Assembly: GCA_022496805.1 (NCBI GenBank)
Contig: CM040097.1
Location: forward strand, 19,706,072-19,770,071
Direction: 5' to 3'
DNA length: 64,000 nucleotides
From: Pohlia nutans
Taxonomy: Eukaryota > Streptophyta > Bryopsida > Bryales > Mniaceae
Shown: one piece after another, positions 46,500 through 59,300 of the stretch
Layout of the letters: every line of letters begins with the position of its first letter
Position numbering within the stretch: the first letter of the stretch is position 1
Program-made: the position numbers and the translations under genes
Notes under the pieces: model-generated
Told to the model about the DNA's origin: nothing
Databases searched by the model: none
Seen by the model: only the letters and a program-made list of their open reading frames with translations

Positions 46500-48890
46500 G
46501 CTTAAAGGTGAGGAATTTACACACTAGAGCAATTTAGACGACATGTTGAGAGGTTTGTTTTTGTTGAACACAGAATTAGTGGGATCATTGCAGAGATTTT
46601 AATACAATTTCTCCTATTTCAAACAACTTCTCGTTCTCTGTAAAAATAATTTCGAACAATTTCTCCTTCTTCTAAAAATAATTTCGACCATTTCATGAAA
46701 TAAATTTCGAATAATTACAATAATTCTTGAATAATTTGAATAATTTAAAATACAGTAATTGAACTAAAATAATTTGAATAATTCTAAATTTATTTTTTGA
46801 CAAATTGTACAAAATAATTTTTAAATCATCATATTAAAATTCAGTAGTCCTCCTAGGGGATGCCTTTAGATTTCTTCTAGCATAATCTGGATTAGTTCAT
46901 CCAGATTCTGTTTATGTTGGTTTGGAATAGAACATGTATAAATGTGTCAGATTACTAAATTTGCATATACAAATGATATGTGTAAGGTTCTGACCGTGCA
47001 AAGTTCAACTATGTAATTTAACTGACCTTGTAATTTCAATTGACTGATAATTTTTATTTTTATTTTTTTAAAGTATTGATTTCTTCATACATGGAAACTG
47101 AATTCTTGTGTTATGTTGCACATATCTTTTAAAAAATATATATTTTTCTTTATACAATGAGCTCACTCTTCGTTGTTATTAGGGATTATTAATAATTTTG
47201 ATTCGGCTTGCGTAGGTGTGAGTCCAAAAAAACACACAATTAACACATTTAGCATGATCAAGTATTTTTTACTATTCTATAGCACACTATATAATAAGAG
47301 GATTTATGACTAACGAAGTTTGCCCAACGCATGTCATTAGATATTTGGATTGTTCAACTTTCTTGGCTTCCTCTCCCACCACATGTCTTCTTAGTTACTA
47401 TGTGTGATGTGGAATATTCCTCATCATCACATGAGGGATGAAATGATGTGAATATTCTACATCATTTCATTGGTGGAAAAGTAGAAGTTTCATTCACTCT
47501 ATTGAATGTTATAATTCTAATAATTTGCAAAATATTTTGAATAATTCTAATAATTTCAAATAAAATAATTCAAAGAGAATAATCATGATAATTTTAGAAA
47601 CAATTTCGAAACATTTGTAGCAATAATTTTTGACCAATTACTTTTTTTCTAGAAATATGTATTGAACAATTTCTCTTTCTTTTAGAAATAAATTTAAACA
47701 ATTTCATAAAGCAATTTTTGAATAATTCTAATAATTCTAGAACAATATCCAATAGAATAATTTGAAGAGAATAATCTTGATAATTCGAAGACATAATTTT
47801 GAATCATTCGTAACAATAGTTTTAGAAGAGTGTCCTTTTCTTCTAGACATATGTATTGAACAATTTCTCCTTCTAGAAATAATTTCAAAAAAATCACTAA
47901 CTAATTTTTAAATAAATAATTAATTATGATCAATCTAGAATAATTTTCAATAGAATAATTTGAAAAGAATGAATCGTCTGATAATTCTAGAAATGGATTC
48001 GAACCACTTGTAGCAATAATATTTGAATAATTTTCCCTTCTTCTAGAAATATGTATTAAATAATTTATCCTTGTTTTGAAAATATTTTCGAACAACTGCG
48101 TGAAATAATTTTTGGATAATTTTAATACCTACATAATTATATGCCTCTTTTCCATCTTCACAAGCCCGTGTACATATAGGTACTGATTGTATAGACTTGT
48201 CACACCCCGTCTTTGACTGCAACGTATCATCAAAGCTTCCGCCGATTGTATTGTGAGCTCCACGTGTACAAGTGTATGTTCCCCTTCTCTCACTTTGCAC
48301 AATAGTCGTGAATAATCCATGAATTTACACAAACGGTATCAATAAGAAAAAAAACAATCTATGCCACCATTTGTGGTTTATCACATGCTATAAGGACTCA
48401 CTTCGCAATCGATTGCTTATATCAACCCTTGTACCCCATACATCCACGTCGTGTACGCATTACGCACTAGAGAGGTAAGAACATCTATCTTCCGACCATG
48501 TAAAGTTCTCGGCATTATGTCTAAATATGAAGAATAATATGAAAATGGGTTGATGTGGGTGGAAAACAATAAAATAAATTTTTTATCCATCTGTGTGACA
48601 TACGAGATCTTATTTTTTGAGTGCATCTTCCACCTGAGGGATTCTTATAGCTTCCTCGCCCATAATCGCTTATTTGTCATAGATTGTGGTAATCTTACTC
48701 TATTTGATTTAACAATGTATATGGCTTAAGCCTCAATGGTCATATTGAAGAACAATTAGACTTTAGTGAAAGAATTCTTAATAAGTTCCCAATGTCCTTT
48801 GCCATGCAAACTCGATATTAGATTCATTAACACCTCGTACTCCATTTTAGCCTCTTTTGACTTCGTCGATTGGCCTGTGCCGTCTAGCGC
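46500..48890. repeat. AT-rich satellite-like region with 3 tandem units of about 195 bp
   Basis: Units at 47564-47755, 47756-47953 and 47954-48130 each hold an AATAATT..AAGAGAATAATC start, a GAAACATTTGTAGCAATA-like stretch and CTTCTAGAAATATGTATT. Related but more degenerate sequence lies at 46590-46800. The remainder (48131-48890) has no recognised gene. Confidence 0.65.
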
Positions 48891-49629
48891 GTGCAAACTA
48901 AATCCAGCAGGTACGTCAAGGATACAGCTGTAAGGTAGAGGGCTCTAATACCAATAGGGTTCTAATTCCAAGAGAATCTAGGCACAATAATCATCTTAGA
49001 ACCTAAATCTAGGTAGACCATAGATAGCTTATCATTTTGGTCAACATCCAATAAGAGTTCTATGATGTGCCTAGATTTATGTTCTAAAATAAATGCATGG
49101 CCTAGATCCTCTTGGAATTAGAACCCTGTTGGTTTTGGAGCCCTCTACCTTAATACCGGCACCTCCACCAGCTAACAACCTTGTACCCATTCCAACCCCA
49201 AGGCTTTCCTGGTTGCCTTCAATGCCTATAAACTTCCTAAAGTGCTGCCAACCTGAGGAGCGAGTTACCATCTTTGCAAATAAAATTGAGGGATTCATGT
49301 AGGAATAAAAAGAATAAACTCTTTTCACAAATTCCTGGTTTTCAGTCAAGTCCTTAATGAACAAGCTTCACGCCAGATTCACTCCTAAACTACTGCAATA
49401 TTAGGATGTTCAGTTGGCTATTCTAAACAGTGGTTATAGAGCGATAGCTTACCATCTTGTACTGCTCGTAAGCAAAGAAGTTTATGGATGAATACGGGAG
49501 CCGATGAACTATAGTGACTCCGTTGCCCTTCCAAAATGCTCTGAAGCCTTCCTCCCGAAAGATTCGTGAGGCTTCTTTCAAAATACTAGGGCTGCTCATG
49601 ATAGCACCATCTGTTTGCAGACCTTGAAC
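48890..49629 (-). pseudogene. Mitochondrial substrate carrier (SLC25 type) fragment, broken by a MITE
   Basis: Exon 49453-49629 (59 codons, phase 0 both sides, acceptor CAG, donor GTAAGC) has VQGLQTDGA, FREEGFRAFWKGNGVTIVHR and PYSSINFFAYEQYKM, the carrier's second-helix region. The next exon starts at 49244 (HFRKFIGIEG) and runs to LLAGGGAGI at 49153, where the element 48933-49150 interrupts it. After the element the same frame goes on as TAVSLTYLLDLVCTR, a stop, then TAQ (about 48890-48930). This is the carrier signature P-x-D-x-x-R-x-R with Pro lost to Leu and the first Arg to Cys. Known: these proteins move nucleotides, CoA or similar solutes across the inner mitochondrial membrane. The N-terminal exons and the last third were not found. 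Confidence 0.8.
48933..49150. mobile_element. 218-bp fold-back MITE inserted at TA in the carrier exon
   Basis: Ends AGGTAGAGGGCTC and its inverse; the inverted arms run about 55 bp with few mismatches, then a second nested inverted stretch. TA lies on both sides (48931-48932, 49151-49152). Removing the element and one TA joins GGTAT-TA-CAGCTG on the minus strand and restores the carrier reading Gly-Ile-Thr-Ala, which fixes the ends exactly. TA targeting fits the Tc1/mariner (Stowaway) group. Confidence 0.88.
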
Positions 49630-51237
49630 CTGAAGCATCAACAATAATCATACTAGGTAACTGTGTCAGCATGAAAGAAACAGAATCTCAGACTCAAAAA
49701 GCGTATTCTTGACTCTTAGTTTTCCAAGTATTAGAGCCAAGTTCCATGGGTTTGAGAAGTTGCCCATGGAAGTAGGCAAGAGGAGGGGAAAAGAGGAACT
49801 TGGGACCCGGCCATGAAGTTGTGCATGTTTGATGAACTTGCTTGTAGTGAAACAAATTTGATTGGTTAGGGAGAAGTTGCCATGAAGTCTTGGGCTTGAA
49901 ACCTTCCATGCTTCATGACAACTCCTCCACCACTTCTTTTCTCAAAAGCTCACTTGAAATGTGGAACTTGGTCCCCCAAAGTCCTTATAAACTTATCTCT
50001 TAGTGAGATACTTCACCCACGGAACTTGGCTCTTAGACAGTGATCAACTCCATTTTCATTATTCACCAAAAGCTTTTAATGCATCTTCGAAATCAGTGTT
50101 GAATCGGGACGTTAAACAGTTAAACCACCCATTTGAAGAAAATTTGGAAAATTGATTTTGGGCTAATTTGTGATGACAAATGGATGAAATTCATGATTTT
50201 ATTTTTCATTTTATTTTCAAACAATCAAACTCTTGGCATTGCTGAAGAAACCTCTTTGACCATATATATGGATTATGAAGGTTGTCATTCTAGCATTATA
50301 CATATATGCAACTATCCTCTTTCTGTAACTTGTCGTGCATAAGCTCTACTTCTTTCAATTTGCCTAAGATGAAAATATTCCGATAGCGAGTCGCAAAACT
50401 ATGTTTATATTACGAGACCTTGACATAAACAACTAAATTCTTTACAAACAAAGTTGGAGAAGTACCAAAAACTAGAGGACATTGGCCTATAGTACAACCA
50501 TGAGGCTCTTTCTACATGTAATGTGTAAATATTTAATAGTAAAATTATGTTTTGTATTAATATATATATAGACTAATGATTCTATCATTTCAAAAAAATT
50601 ACTAATATTCCAAAAAATTGATTATAGTTGAGGACTCGTTTAGGCTTTGGTGGTGGAGTTATAGTACAACTTATTTCATTAGCTAATGTTGTTCATTTGA
50701 CTTAGTTCATTTGATGAATAAAAATTTCTCATACATAGACCAAAATTGAAGGTGAAGATGGTAATATATGAATATATTATTATTTAAAATAAAAATATCT
50801 AAATCTTCATTGAAAAACTAATTTCTCAATGAGAAATTAGTAAATGATTGTTGATTATAAGATTAACTAGATGTAAACCTCAAATGTAGAATTGTGGATG
50901 TATAACTACAGATATAAAATTATGAATGTAAAATTGGGGATATAACATTGCAAATGTTTTACTACAGATGAAAGATTGATAAAAGTGGAGACATGTGCTT
51001 TGTAACTCAAAACATCTAACACTACTTTAGTGACCTAAATTAAACGTTAATTAAGCCTTAATTACACCATAATGAGACCTAAAAGTACCTTGAGTCCTAA
51101 ATGCCAAACCGTCTCAAAAATCAACAATGTACAAAAACAAAGCAAAAAACGAAGTTGACTTTCTCATCTGTCATTGACTTTTGGCAGTGTAAATTTTTTA
51201 GTGCCAATTTTTAGGGTTGTTACGTAGGGGTTGTTAA
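49630..51237. other. No gene recognised
   Basis: Upstream side of the carrier pseudogene, but its N-terminal exons are not visible. AT-rich; short degenerate repeats with GAATGTA and AAATT strings at about 50870-50975. Confidence 0.35.
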
Positions 51238-51948
51238 CGAAGCTTTAGAAATGTATGAGCATAGACACATTATGCCTCATGTCATAATGAAGTAATTCAC
51301 CAAAAAAATTTAAGACCTTAGTTCAAAACTGCTCTTGAAAACTCAAAGCTCTCAAAAAAGTCAACAACCAAAAGATCTCCATATATCAATACACTATGAG
51401 TATTACATTTCAACCCAACACAACAATTTCATCCAGAGATTGTCAATATCTTATTCGTCATCAAAATACAAAAGAAATATGAATTTCAAGTTCCAAATTT
51501 TATACAAAAATAATGTTGATAGCAATCATAAATCCAACGCTCGGGGAGTCATTTAGTGTAAATTTTGGGTACATATGAACGAACAAAGGGTATTTAATAG
51601 GAGGCTATGAATTAATTGGAATATTCTACTATTTATAGTATGTTTAGAGTATATTTCATCTATATTATAGGAATATTCCTATATTATTCTCAAATTGGTT
51701 TTAAAACACCCTACATTACTTCTATAAATTTATAAATTTTATCTCAAATGAATAAAAGACACCCTATATTTGTTCTCTCATAGTTATCTAAATTCTTGAC
51801 AGTGACTTCCCGGGGATCCAATGGTATGAATAGAATCTAAAATTCATAATGTACAACTTTTATTTAGACATCAAGTTCAAAATATCGCTCCTAGTTGCAT
51901 TTTATAATGGATCTTCTCCATCTGGAGAGGGGTGAAGTCCTTTAGGGG
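51238..51948. repeat. TTAA-flanked repeat carrying hAT-like copy D
   Basis: The right end is GTCCTTTAGGGG then TTAA (51949-51952). A TTAA at 51234-51237 is a possible left border. The body aligns inverted with 28857-29290. It is split by the element at 51540-51815. Confidence 0.6.
51540..51815. mobile_element. hAT-like MITE, copy D
   Basis: Starts CTCGGGGAGTCATT; the end inverted is CCCCGGGAAGTCACT. Flanked by ATCCAACG (51532-51539) and ATCCAATG (51816-51823), an 8-bp duplication with one change. It is 276 bp long and very close to copy B. Confidence 0.88.
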
Positions 51949-52082
51949 TTAATCTTACACAGTTAACATGACATATGTAAGGCCAAATTACCAGGAAGTG
52001 TTCTGAACTTGGAAGTCCTTAAGACCGAGAAACCCTAGAATTACATAGTTACGAAAACAAAGGAGATGCGTTGTGCTTACAG

Positions 52083-54560
52083 GGTTGAACATGTCATTGT
52101 TAAGTCCAAGCTCCTTGAGAAAATTGTGCACAGTCCTCATTCTCAGCTACACAACACAAACCCATTGAAAAGACTCAATAATAATGAGGAGACATAAAGA
52201 AATTCCAGGTGATAAGATTTTCGACACTTAAATTTCTTCGACCATATTGATCACAAAGAACATTCCAGACATCTAGTTACATATATTGAACCATACCTGT
52301 GAATCGTAAAGTACAAGCTAGTTAGAGTGAATTCTTGCGTCCAGTTGGTAGGAGTTTCATCCCCTGAGATCCTCAAACCAAAACTTGTGTTAGAAAGCTA
52401 CTTTTCAAAAACGTAGTAATAAAATAGATAGAAATACACAGTAAAAATTTATACCACAGTTTTATCGAAGCAAGCTAGAAAAACCTAAGAGAAACAATAT
52501 CAGCTTAATACTACAGAGCTTGCATGATCACATCATCTCAGCAGATTCACCTAAAAATCTCATTCACGCCCAACCAACATAAGTTTTTAAAATCAGGTCA
52601 CATAACGAAAAGTCTTCAATTATGGAAGAGGAGGCTTATCACTTTGTACATGGTACAGCAATACAATAATCGCCAAAACAAACGCCCAGGGACATTGCAC
52701 TACTACAGTAAAACGGCACCCGGTCACTCACTATGGGAACCATCGACAATAACACCATCCCTAGTACCAGAGAAGCAATTCGAAAACCTTGGCTCCCTGC
52801 AAAACCAAAATGGCAGTTGGTAATAACGTTCCATTCAATCCACTGACCAAATTGCTAAAAAAACATTAAACAAAAAGTCCTTCATCAGCATGCCTGCATT
52901 ATGACATTGGAAAAAGACTTACACAAGCTAAATTTGGAGTCCGTCATTACATATCCAAACAATTGTTATTCCAAGGACATGCAGAACAAAAATTTCACTG
53001 GCAAACATTAACCAAGTGCACCTCCTTTGGGAGATATAGAGAGCGAGACTTATGTGTGAGATTTGGTCACTGTCTCGAAAATCGACATATTTGGTCTCAA
53101 AAGGAGATGCAGCTCCAGACCAGAAACCCTTCCCAAGAGCACACCAACTCTCCTTCGAACAGCCCGCCACTTCCATGGACCCATTCCCGCAGATAGTACA
53201 TATACAGTATATTACGGAATATGAAGCTACAACATCAAACACAGTGAACTGCAATACTCAAGGCCAGCATGCCAAAGAAGCTCAGAAGTGGAGTAAAACC
53301 TCTCATTTGAAGAAGCTTAGATTTTAAAAGACCTCCTGATAAGATTGACAAATCTAGTCGAGGACATTAACAGAAACTGGAGGACATTGGCCCACACATG
53401 CTCCACATTGTCCCTGTCAACACAAATAAGCAACTTAACCCCGAAATGACAAACGGGGTAAGGACAAAACCTGGATGTGTTATAAAATGTTACTTCAACA
53501 ACTTCTATGAAATTTGGTCCAAAAGAGAAAATGAGAAGCATGATGTTTAGTAATTATCTATAGAGTCAAACTTCCAAAAATAGTTTTAGATACTCATTTA
53601 ATGAATTTAGAAGCATTTACATTTCAATATTCACCAAAATTACAATTTTCATTTTTACAATTTGAAATCTGATATGATTGGTTAAAACTACACATTCTAT
53701 TCTAAAATCAAAAAAAAAAAAAATCTCAAAAGGAGAGGACATCATCACTTTCCCGAAACAGAAAGTTTTAAAACACTAGGGCAATATTGAGGTCTTTGTC
53801 TTTGAAAAATTTCTTAAAGAATCTCAATATAACAAATGGAATGCATAAAACAACACTAGAACATGATCTCTACCCCCAATTGGGACAAGAAATCAAAACT
53901 CGAAAAACCTCATTAGTTTTCTAACCATGGGCAGTCACTGGTGTTTGGGCTGCGACCAGAAAATGGTCGATTGGTCACTTAGGGGTTATGGATAAAAAAA
54001 TTCATAGTTTGAAAAGGGACACTTGTTTGATAGAAAATACTCATTTCTAAAAATTATATTCGGCAATGCAGATGAAGCCAAATATCATATCATCAAACTC
54101 AGAAAAGTATATTGCATGTGCTGGCCAAAAAGCCAATTAGGTGAACAAAAGAAAGTCCCCATAGGACCTACACAAAACTGTAAGAGAAACATAAGACCGG
54201 TCAAATTAGCTCTTTATGGATTCATAACCTCCCTTGACACGATGGCAACATGTAACAAACCTGCTTCTGATCAGGAGTTGATCGAGCAGCAGCTCACTAT
54301 TAACTGGCGAAGTAAGCTCATGATGCGATCGAGATAAGGAAACCAGATCTTCTCTTCCTTGCAGAGTGTCCGGCATAGCCAAAGACAAAGACCGGATCTT
54401 ACGAGCTCCGGAAGAACTGCGGAGCGTCATATTCATTGTATGCTCCTCAGGAAGAGGACCGCCAAACATCTGCAACGAAATTGGTTGTAGGCTGCTCCGA
54501 CAATGTCATTCATATCTGCCCATCTCACCACTTTCATCCGTTCAACAGAGTCAAAATCAC
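52083..54560 (-). other. Unidentified exon-like pieces on the minus strand
   Basis: Three pieces look coding. About 54480-54580 reads MKVVRWADMNDIVGAAYN; 54256-54475 follows an acceptor-like TTGCAG and reads MFGGPLPEEHTMNMTLRS onward, ending at an AG|GTTTGT donor-like site; 52083-52150 reads LRMRTVHNFLKELGL before a GTAAGC donor. They may belong to one gene whose 5' side faces the Mutator-like element. I do not recognise the family. Confidence 0.3.
53972..54205. repeat. Copy of the short TTAA-type repeat, left of the Mutator-like element
   Basis: Left string TTAGGGGTTATGG; inside, CATATCATCAAACTCAG and GCATGTGCTGGCC; right part TCCCCATAGGACC then AGAGAAACATAAGACC. Aligns inverted with 61016-61230. 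Confidence 0.5.
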
Positions 54561-54640
54561 TGTAGGGCATCAGAAATAATCTACGGAAACAGCTCAGCTC
54601 AGGCATATTCTACCGTTACTGCTCACCTTGCCGGCCGACC

Positions 54641-55060
54641 CGCGTTACTGAGGCGCGGTGAAAGCCGGGCGTTCAGTCGCCGGCAGGGGATCAGAGGGCC
54701 GTCGGATGGGCGCAGCTCCATCGAGCGGCCTCAGTAACGCGGGGGTTCACCAGTGATGAAGTCGGGTGGGGCCGGGAGCCTCAGCAGCCGCAGCAGCAGG
54801 TTTACTGCAGCAGCCGCAGCAGCAGGTTTACTGCAGCAGCCGCAGCAGCAAGTTTACTGCAGCAGCTGTCAGCGCCCGCGTTACTGCAGCAAGTGTCAGC
54901 GCCAGCAGCTGGAGATAAATTAACTGCTGAAAAAATTGGGCCGCGTTACTGCAACTGGAGATAAATTCACTGCTGAAAAAATTGGGCCGCGTTACTGCAA
55001 CTGGAGATAAATTCACTGCTGAAAAAATTGGGCCGCGTTATTGCTGCCCACACTTAAACA
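54641..55060. repeat. Left TIR of the MULE, with internal expansions
   Basis: Contains three copies of a 26-bp unit (CAGCAGCCGCAGCAGCAG then GTTTACTG; 54782-54859) and three copies of a 46-bp unit (CTGGAGATAAATTCACTGCT then GAAAAAATTGGGCCGCG; 54909-55046). The right TIR has one trace of the first and about one and a half of the second, so the left arm has grown by local duplication. Confidence 0.85.
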
Positions 55061-55492
55061 GATAGGCCCCCACATAAGCCCCCACTCATGCAACCACTAC
55101 ACACTTCAGAACATAAAAACCCAGAGTTTAAGTGCTTTTCTTCACTCGTTAGATTGGAGCTTCTTATGATGACCAATTTTGTGGTGGAGTATTGGATTTT
55201 TTTAGACGATGGATTTCGTGGTGATGGAGTATTGGAGCTTATTATGGTGGCAATTTTTAGTAGTAGAGCATTGACGTGTTGGAGTTTTACTGGAGGCTTT
55301 TGTTTTTGTGACGGAGTTGGAGTTATTTGTACCCGAACCGAATGATTGAAACATATTTCCGGAAGTGTGTTCTTGGAGAATTTAAAATTGGTATGTATTC
55401 ATTTAAACTTTTGGTGTTATTTGGATTTAATGCCATTTAGTTTAGTATTTTTATTTATCCATTGAATTTAGGTTTTTTTTCCTTTTCTTTAA

Positions 55493-55700
55493 GCCTTAGA
55501 AGACCAAGGATTCATAGTTTGAAAATGACAAATTCAATTGATCATGGTGCGAAAAATATAATTCAAATCGGACCAAATTTTGTATCATTAGAATTGTTGA
55601 AGAGCATTGCATGTGTTGATGAAAAGAATAATAAATTTGAATAAAAAGGAAGTCTACATAGGACCTTATTCAAGAATGTTATAAGTAACATAATTCTTTG
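55493..55700. repeat. Short TTAA-type repeat inside the MULE, copy 1
   Basis: Starts after TTAA (55489-55492) with GCCTTAGAAGACCAAGGATT. Aligns inverted with 60170-60400. The right end is degraded. Confidence 0.55.
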
Positions 55701-55947
55701 TTGGCTCAAACGCACTCTGCACTTTGGCATCCCATCAAAAGACTTCTTTGATAAGTTCACTCTTTTTGTAAATTCAAGTGCTCCAAAAACACCTGTCCTT
55801 TCCATTGATGTATCATCTGCCCCAATGTTAACCTTTATCCTGAGTAGAATCTCTAATTTAGAGCACTGCAACTTCCTAATGGTCTTAGCCTTGACCCCCA
55901 AGGGTTGGCTTCTGAACATCCAAATGTTAGTTTCTTTTTTCCGCTCA

Positions 55948-56094
55948 GGCCTCTTTACACTAGAGGCAAGAAGCCGTGAGGAGAGACATTTTAGCCAATG
56001 AGAAATTGGTCTTCTTGGTTTCTAGGCCTCCCATTACCTAAAATTTCTCTCCTCAAGGCTTCTCGCCTCTAATTTAAAGAAGCCTTCAATCTCT
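55948..56094. mobile_element. Fold-back MITE (Tourist-like), copy 2, nested in the MULE
   Basis: Same family as 31670-31808: shares CTCTTTACACTAGAGGC, GCCGTGAGGAGAGA, GAGAAATTGGTCTTCT and GGTTTCTAGGCCTCCC. The right arm has mutated (AATTTAAAGAAGCC). TCA lies next to both ends, but its register is not clean. Confidence 0.8.
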
Positions 56095-56368
56095 CAGCTT
56101 TCTGTTTTTTCATTCCAGAATTCCGAATTTGAGCTTCTTGGTCCTTTAGGGGTTGGAGTTAAGTATTAGGCACATTGGGATTAAAGTCATATTATTTTCT
56201 ATTCTGGTCTCATGACTGTTAATAAAATAAATCATATAAAGAGTAAATGAGTCATTGTTTAATATTTACTTTTGGTTGTATACATGTTTTTTACTTGTTT
56301 CATATCAATTATTGTTTTCATGTCTTAACTATGTATTTTTTAACATTTCAAGGGTAAACAAAAAAGCA

Positions 56369-59300
56369 ATGGAGGAAATTACGAGGTACGTGGATACTTC
56401 ATTGGAGAGTGACGAAGACGAGTATATTGAGTTCTCTATTTTTGATGATGATGAAGGGACCATTGAGCTCTCTGATATAGCAGAAGGAGAACTTCAAGAT
56501 GATGATGATGCTATTCAAGGGCGCTTGGAAACATGTGATCCACTCATGTTTTGTACTACATCAATTTGGTATCTCTTTACCAAGAAATCTTATATTTTTA
56601 TGATTCAATGCTTGCAAGGTTAAATCCAAGCTACAGGTGAGAGCATTCTTAATGTTGAGCCTTCATGGTCTATTCCTGGTCAAGCCGATGGCAAATTGCA
56701 CTAATCTATCTTGAAAAAATGGCGAGCCATTGAGGACACTCTACACGTGAAGCTAGATTCTCGAACTAACGAAATGAGATTATTCAACAAATCTGGAAAA
56801 TCCTCCCATCTTTGCTTACTATATGTGGAGGAATGGGAAAACATTGTCAAGAATGCACATGCATCTAGACATCCACAGTGTGGGATTAAAGCTACACATG
56901 ACGAAATTACAAAAATGGGTTGGCTAGTTAGAGCTCGAGCTCATGGCATTCCACAACCTTATATACAACAATTTGTATCAACATGTGTGGAGTGTTCATC
57001 ATCAAGAACATCTAGACAAATTCCAAAACGTTCAAACCGGCCGAAACGGAAGAAATTTGTATATGATCGTGTCATACAAGTACGACCGGAGCAATTTGAT
57101 GATAAGTTGAAAGAGCTTGTTGTTGAATACAAGGTATGCTATTTTATCATATTGTATTTCAATTACAATTGTTTAGGGTACATTTCATTTCAATTATGTG
57201 AGGTAAATATACTTACTCCTACATCATGATTCCATAGTATATGTATGGATTTATCATTTAAAGAATAAAATTGAATATATCTATTTTGTATGGAATAGGT
57301 GTGCTTGAAGGAAAGAGACGCATGGACTCGTATAAGACCATTTCCTGCAGAAGTTACACTTTTACGATGCAATCGAGGTGGAAATTACAGACAAGGACAT
57401 AAAATGCCAGTTGCACCGCAAGAAGATTATGTCACACAAAAACGACAATACAGTACCGCAAAGTATTGTGGTTGTGAGTTCATGCTTAAAATCATAGAAC
57501 CAACTGACAAAAACAAAGACATTGAGGTATAGTTTTAAACATCATGTTCTATTTGTACATTATTTATATAACCATGTATAGTTGGTCTATTATTTTTCAT
57601 TTCATATCATACACATTTTTGGGGTAATACTACAAATTATATATTTTATTCTGAATATTACGATGTTTTGGATACAGATTTTTATTCACACGTCCCACTC
57701 TGGACATATTCCAAATTCAGATGAAGATGTTCACTTCCTTCCTTTACATCCTATGGCAAAAGAGAAAGTGAAGGAAAATTTGCACAACTTGAACGATGTA
57801 CAATCAGCATTATCTGCTGCACGAAGACGTGCAGGTAATTTAAATTTGGCAGGACATTTGAGAAGGATTTTGTGTAGAGTTCTTTTTCTTTAATGTGACA
57901 TTTGTGTAAGCACTCTTTCATCTATATATGCATAGAATTTGTTTTGGTATAAATTGATTTAATCTTGAACAATTACTAAAATATGTATTCATTTTTTAAA
58001 TTTTCATAGGTATGCTTCGAGAGTTAGCGGAACCATATGAAAGGGTTTCATATCGATTTATTCCTACATCAAAAGATGTGGGAAACATGGCATACGAAAT
58101 GCAAATAGAAGCTGCTGTGCATAATGATGATTGGGAAAACATTCATGCAAGTGTTGAAGATTGGATTGCTAAAGATATGGTGATATTTCATCAACCTTAT
58201 AATCCGGAACATGAAGACTCAGATAAACAACCTTTCGTATTAGTCATTCAAACACCATGGATGCGGGAACTTGCAATGCGTATTACGCCTAATTCAGCAT
58301 GGGCTATTGATTCAACGTTTAAGACTAATCAATATGGTCTTCCACTATATGCAGCTCTGTGCCCAAATTCTAGAATGTTGGGTATGCCTTTTTTTTCATG
58401 TTGTGTTCGACAGATGTAGATAAAAAACATGAATCTATGGCTTTAAAATTGACATTGCAAGCTGTTTTTGAGAAGATGAGTAATGTTAGACCTAACGCCA
58501 TAGTCATTGACAAAAGCAAGATCGAGTATAACGCCTTTAAATATGTCATAGATCGTGACACGGCTTCTTGGGAAATTGTCGAGGAAGGGAGAATCCAAAC
58601 AAAATGTCATTTCCTTTTATGTTGGTTTCATGTTAAAAAAGCATGGGTGAAAAATTTGATTTCAAAAGTGAGTGAGGCAAAAAAGATTCCTTTATACAAT
58701 GACATGTGTGGATTATTGCATTCCTTAACGGAAGAAGATTTCAACACAAGGTATGAAGATTTCAAATTGACGTATGCCGATGAGAAAGCAGTTCTCACGT
58801 ATGTCGCTACAGGTTGGGCCGGGTTGGAGTGTTCATGGCGAAGTATGTGGCCTCGGTACAATCGATTATACCAACATGGCTATATGAATACTACAAATCT
58901 TGTGGAGAGGTTATGGCATTACATTAAATATACTTTATTACGAAAAAAAGTCAATCGAAGACTTGACACATGAGTTTGGGCTATCATAGGTAAATTTTGT
59001 CACTCTCATATATTTATTACAATGTGAATATTATTCAATATGTTCAATATGGTTGTATTGTTAATTCATTTTAAAATATGTAAATTCTTATGCAAATGGC
59101 AATGTGTGAAATATAATAGGTGAACTAGGTACCGGGGATCGATTTGGTGGTTCTACATTACTAGACCATTATTGGCATGCCAACTCTTTGAGCGAATCCA
59201 TGAAATACTCTACTCGAGGTAGAGATAAACATTATACAACGCGACTACAAAGAGCAAATCAAATTGTGGACTTGCTCAAAGATGATTAGGAAGGACACCT

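Larger units (their letters stand above)
55088..56368. other. MULE region 5' of the transposase
   Basis: Besides the TTAA-type repeat (55493-55700) and the fold-back MITE (55948-56094) I see no gene; an open frame at 55088-55345 is unassigned. This stretch should hold the transposase promoter. Confidence 0.4.

Noticed and set aside
48180..48330. Possible LTR start (TGTCACACCCC)
   Set aside because: No second LTR, primer-binding site or retroelement protein was found around it.
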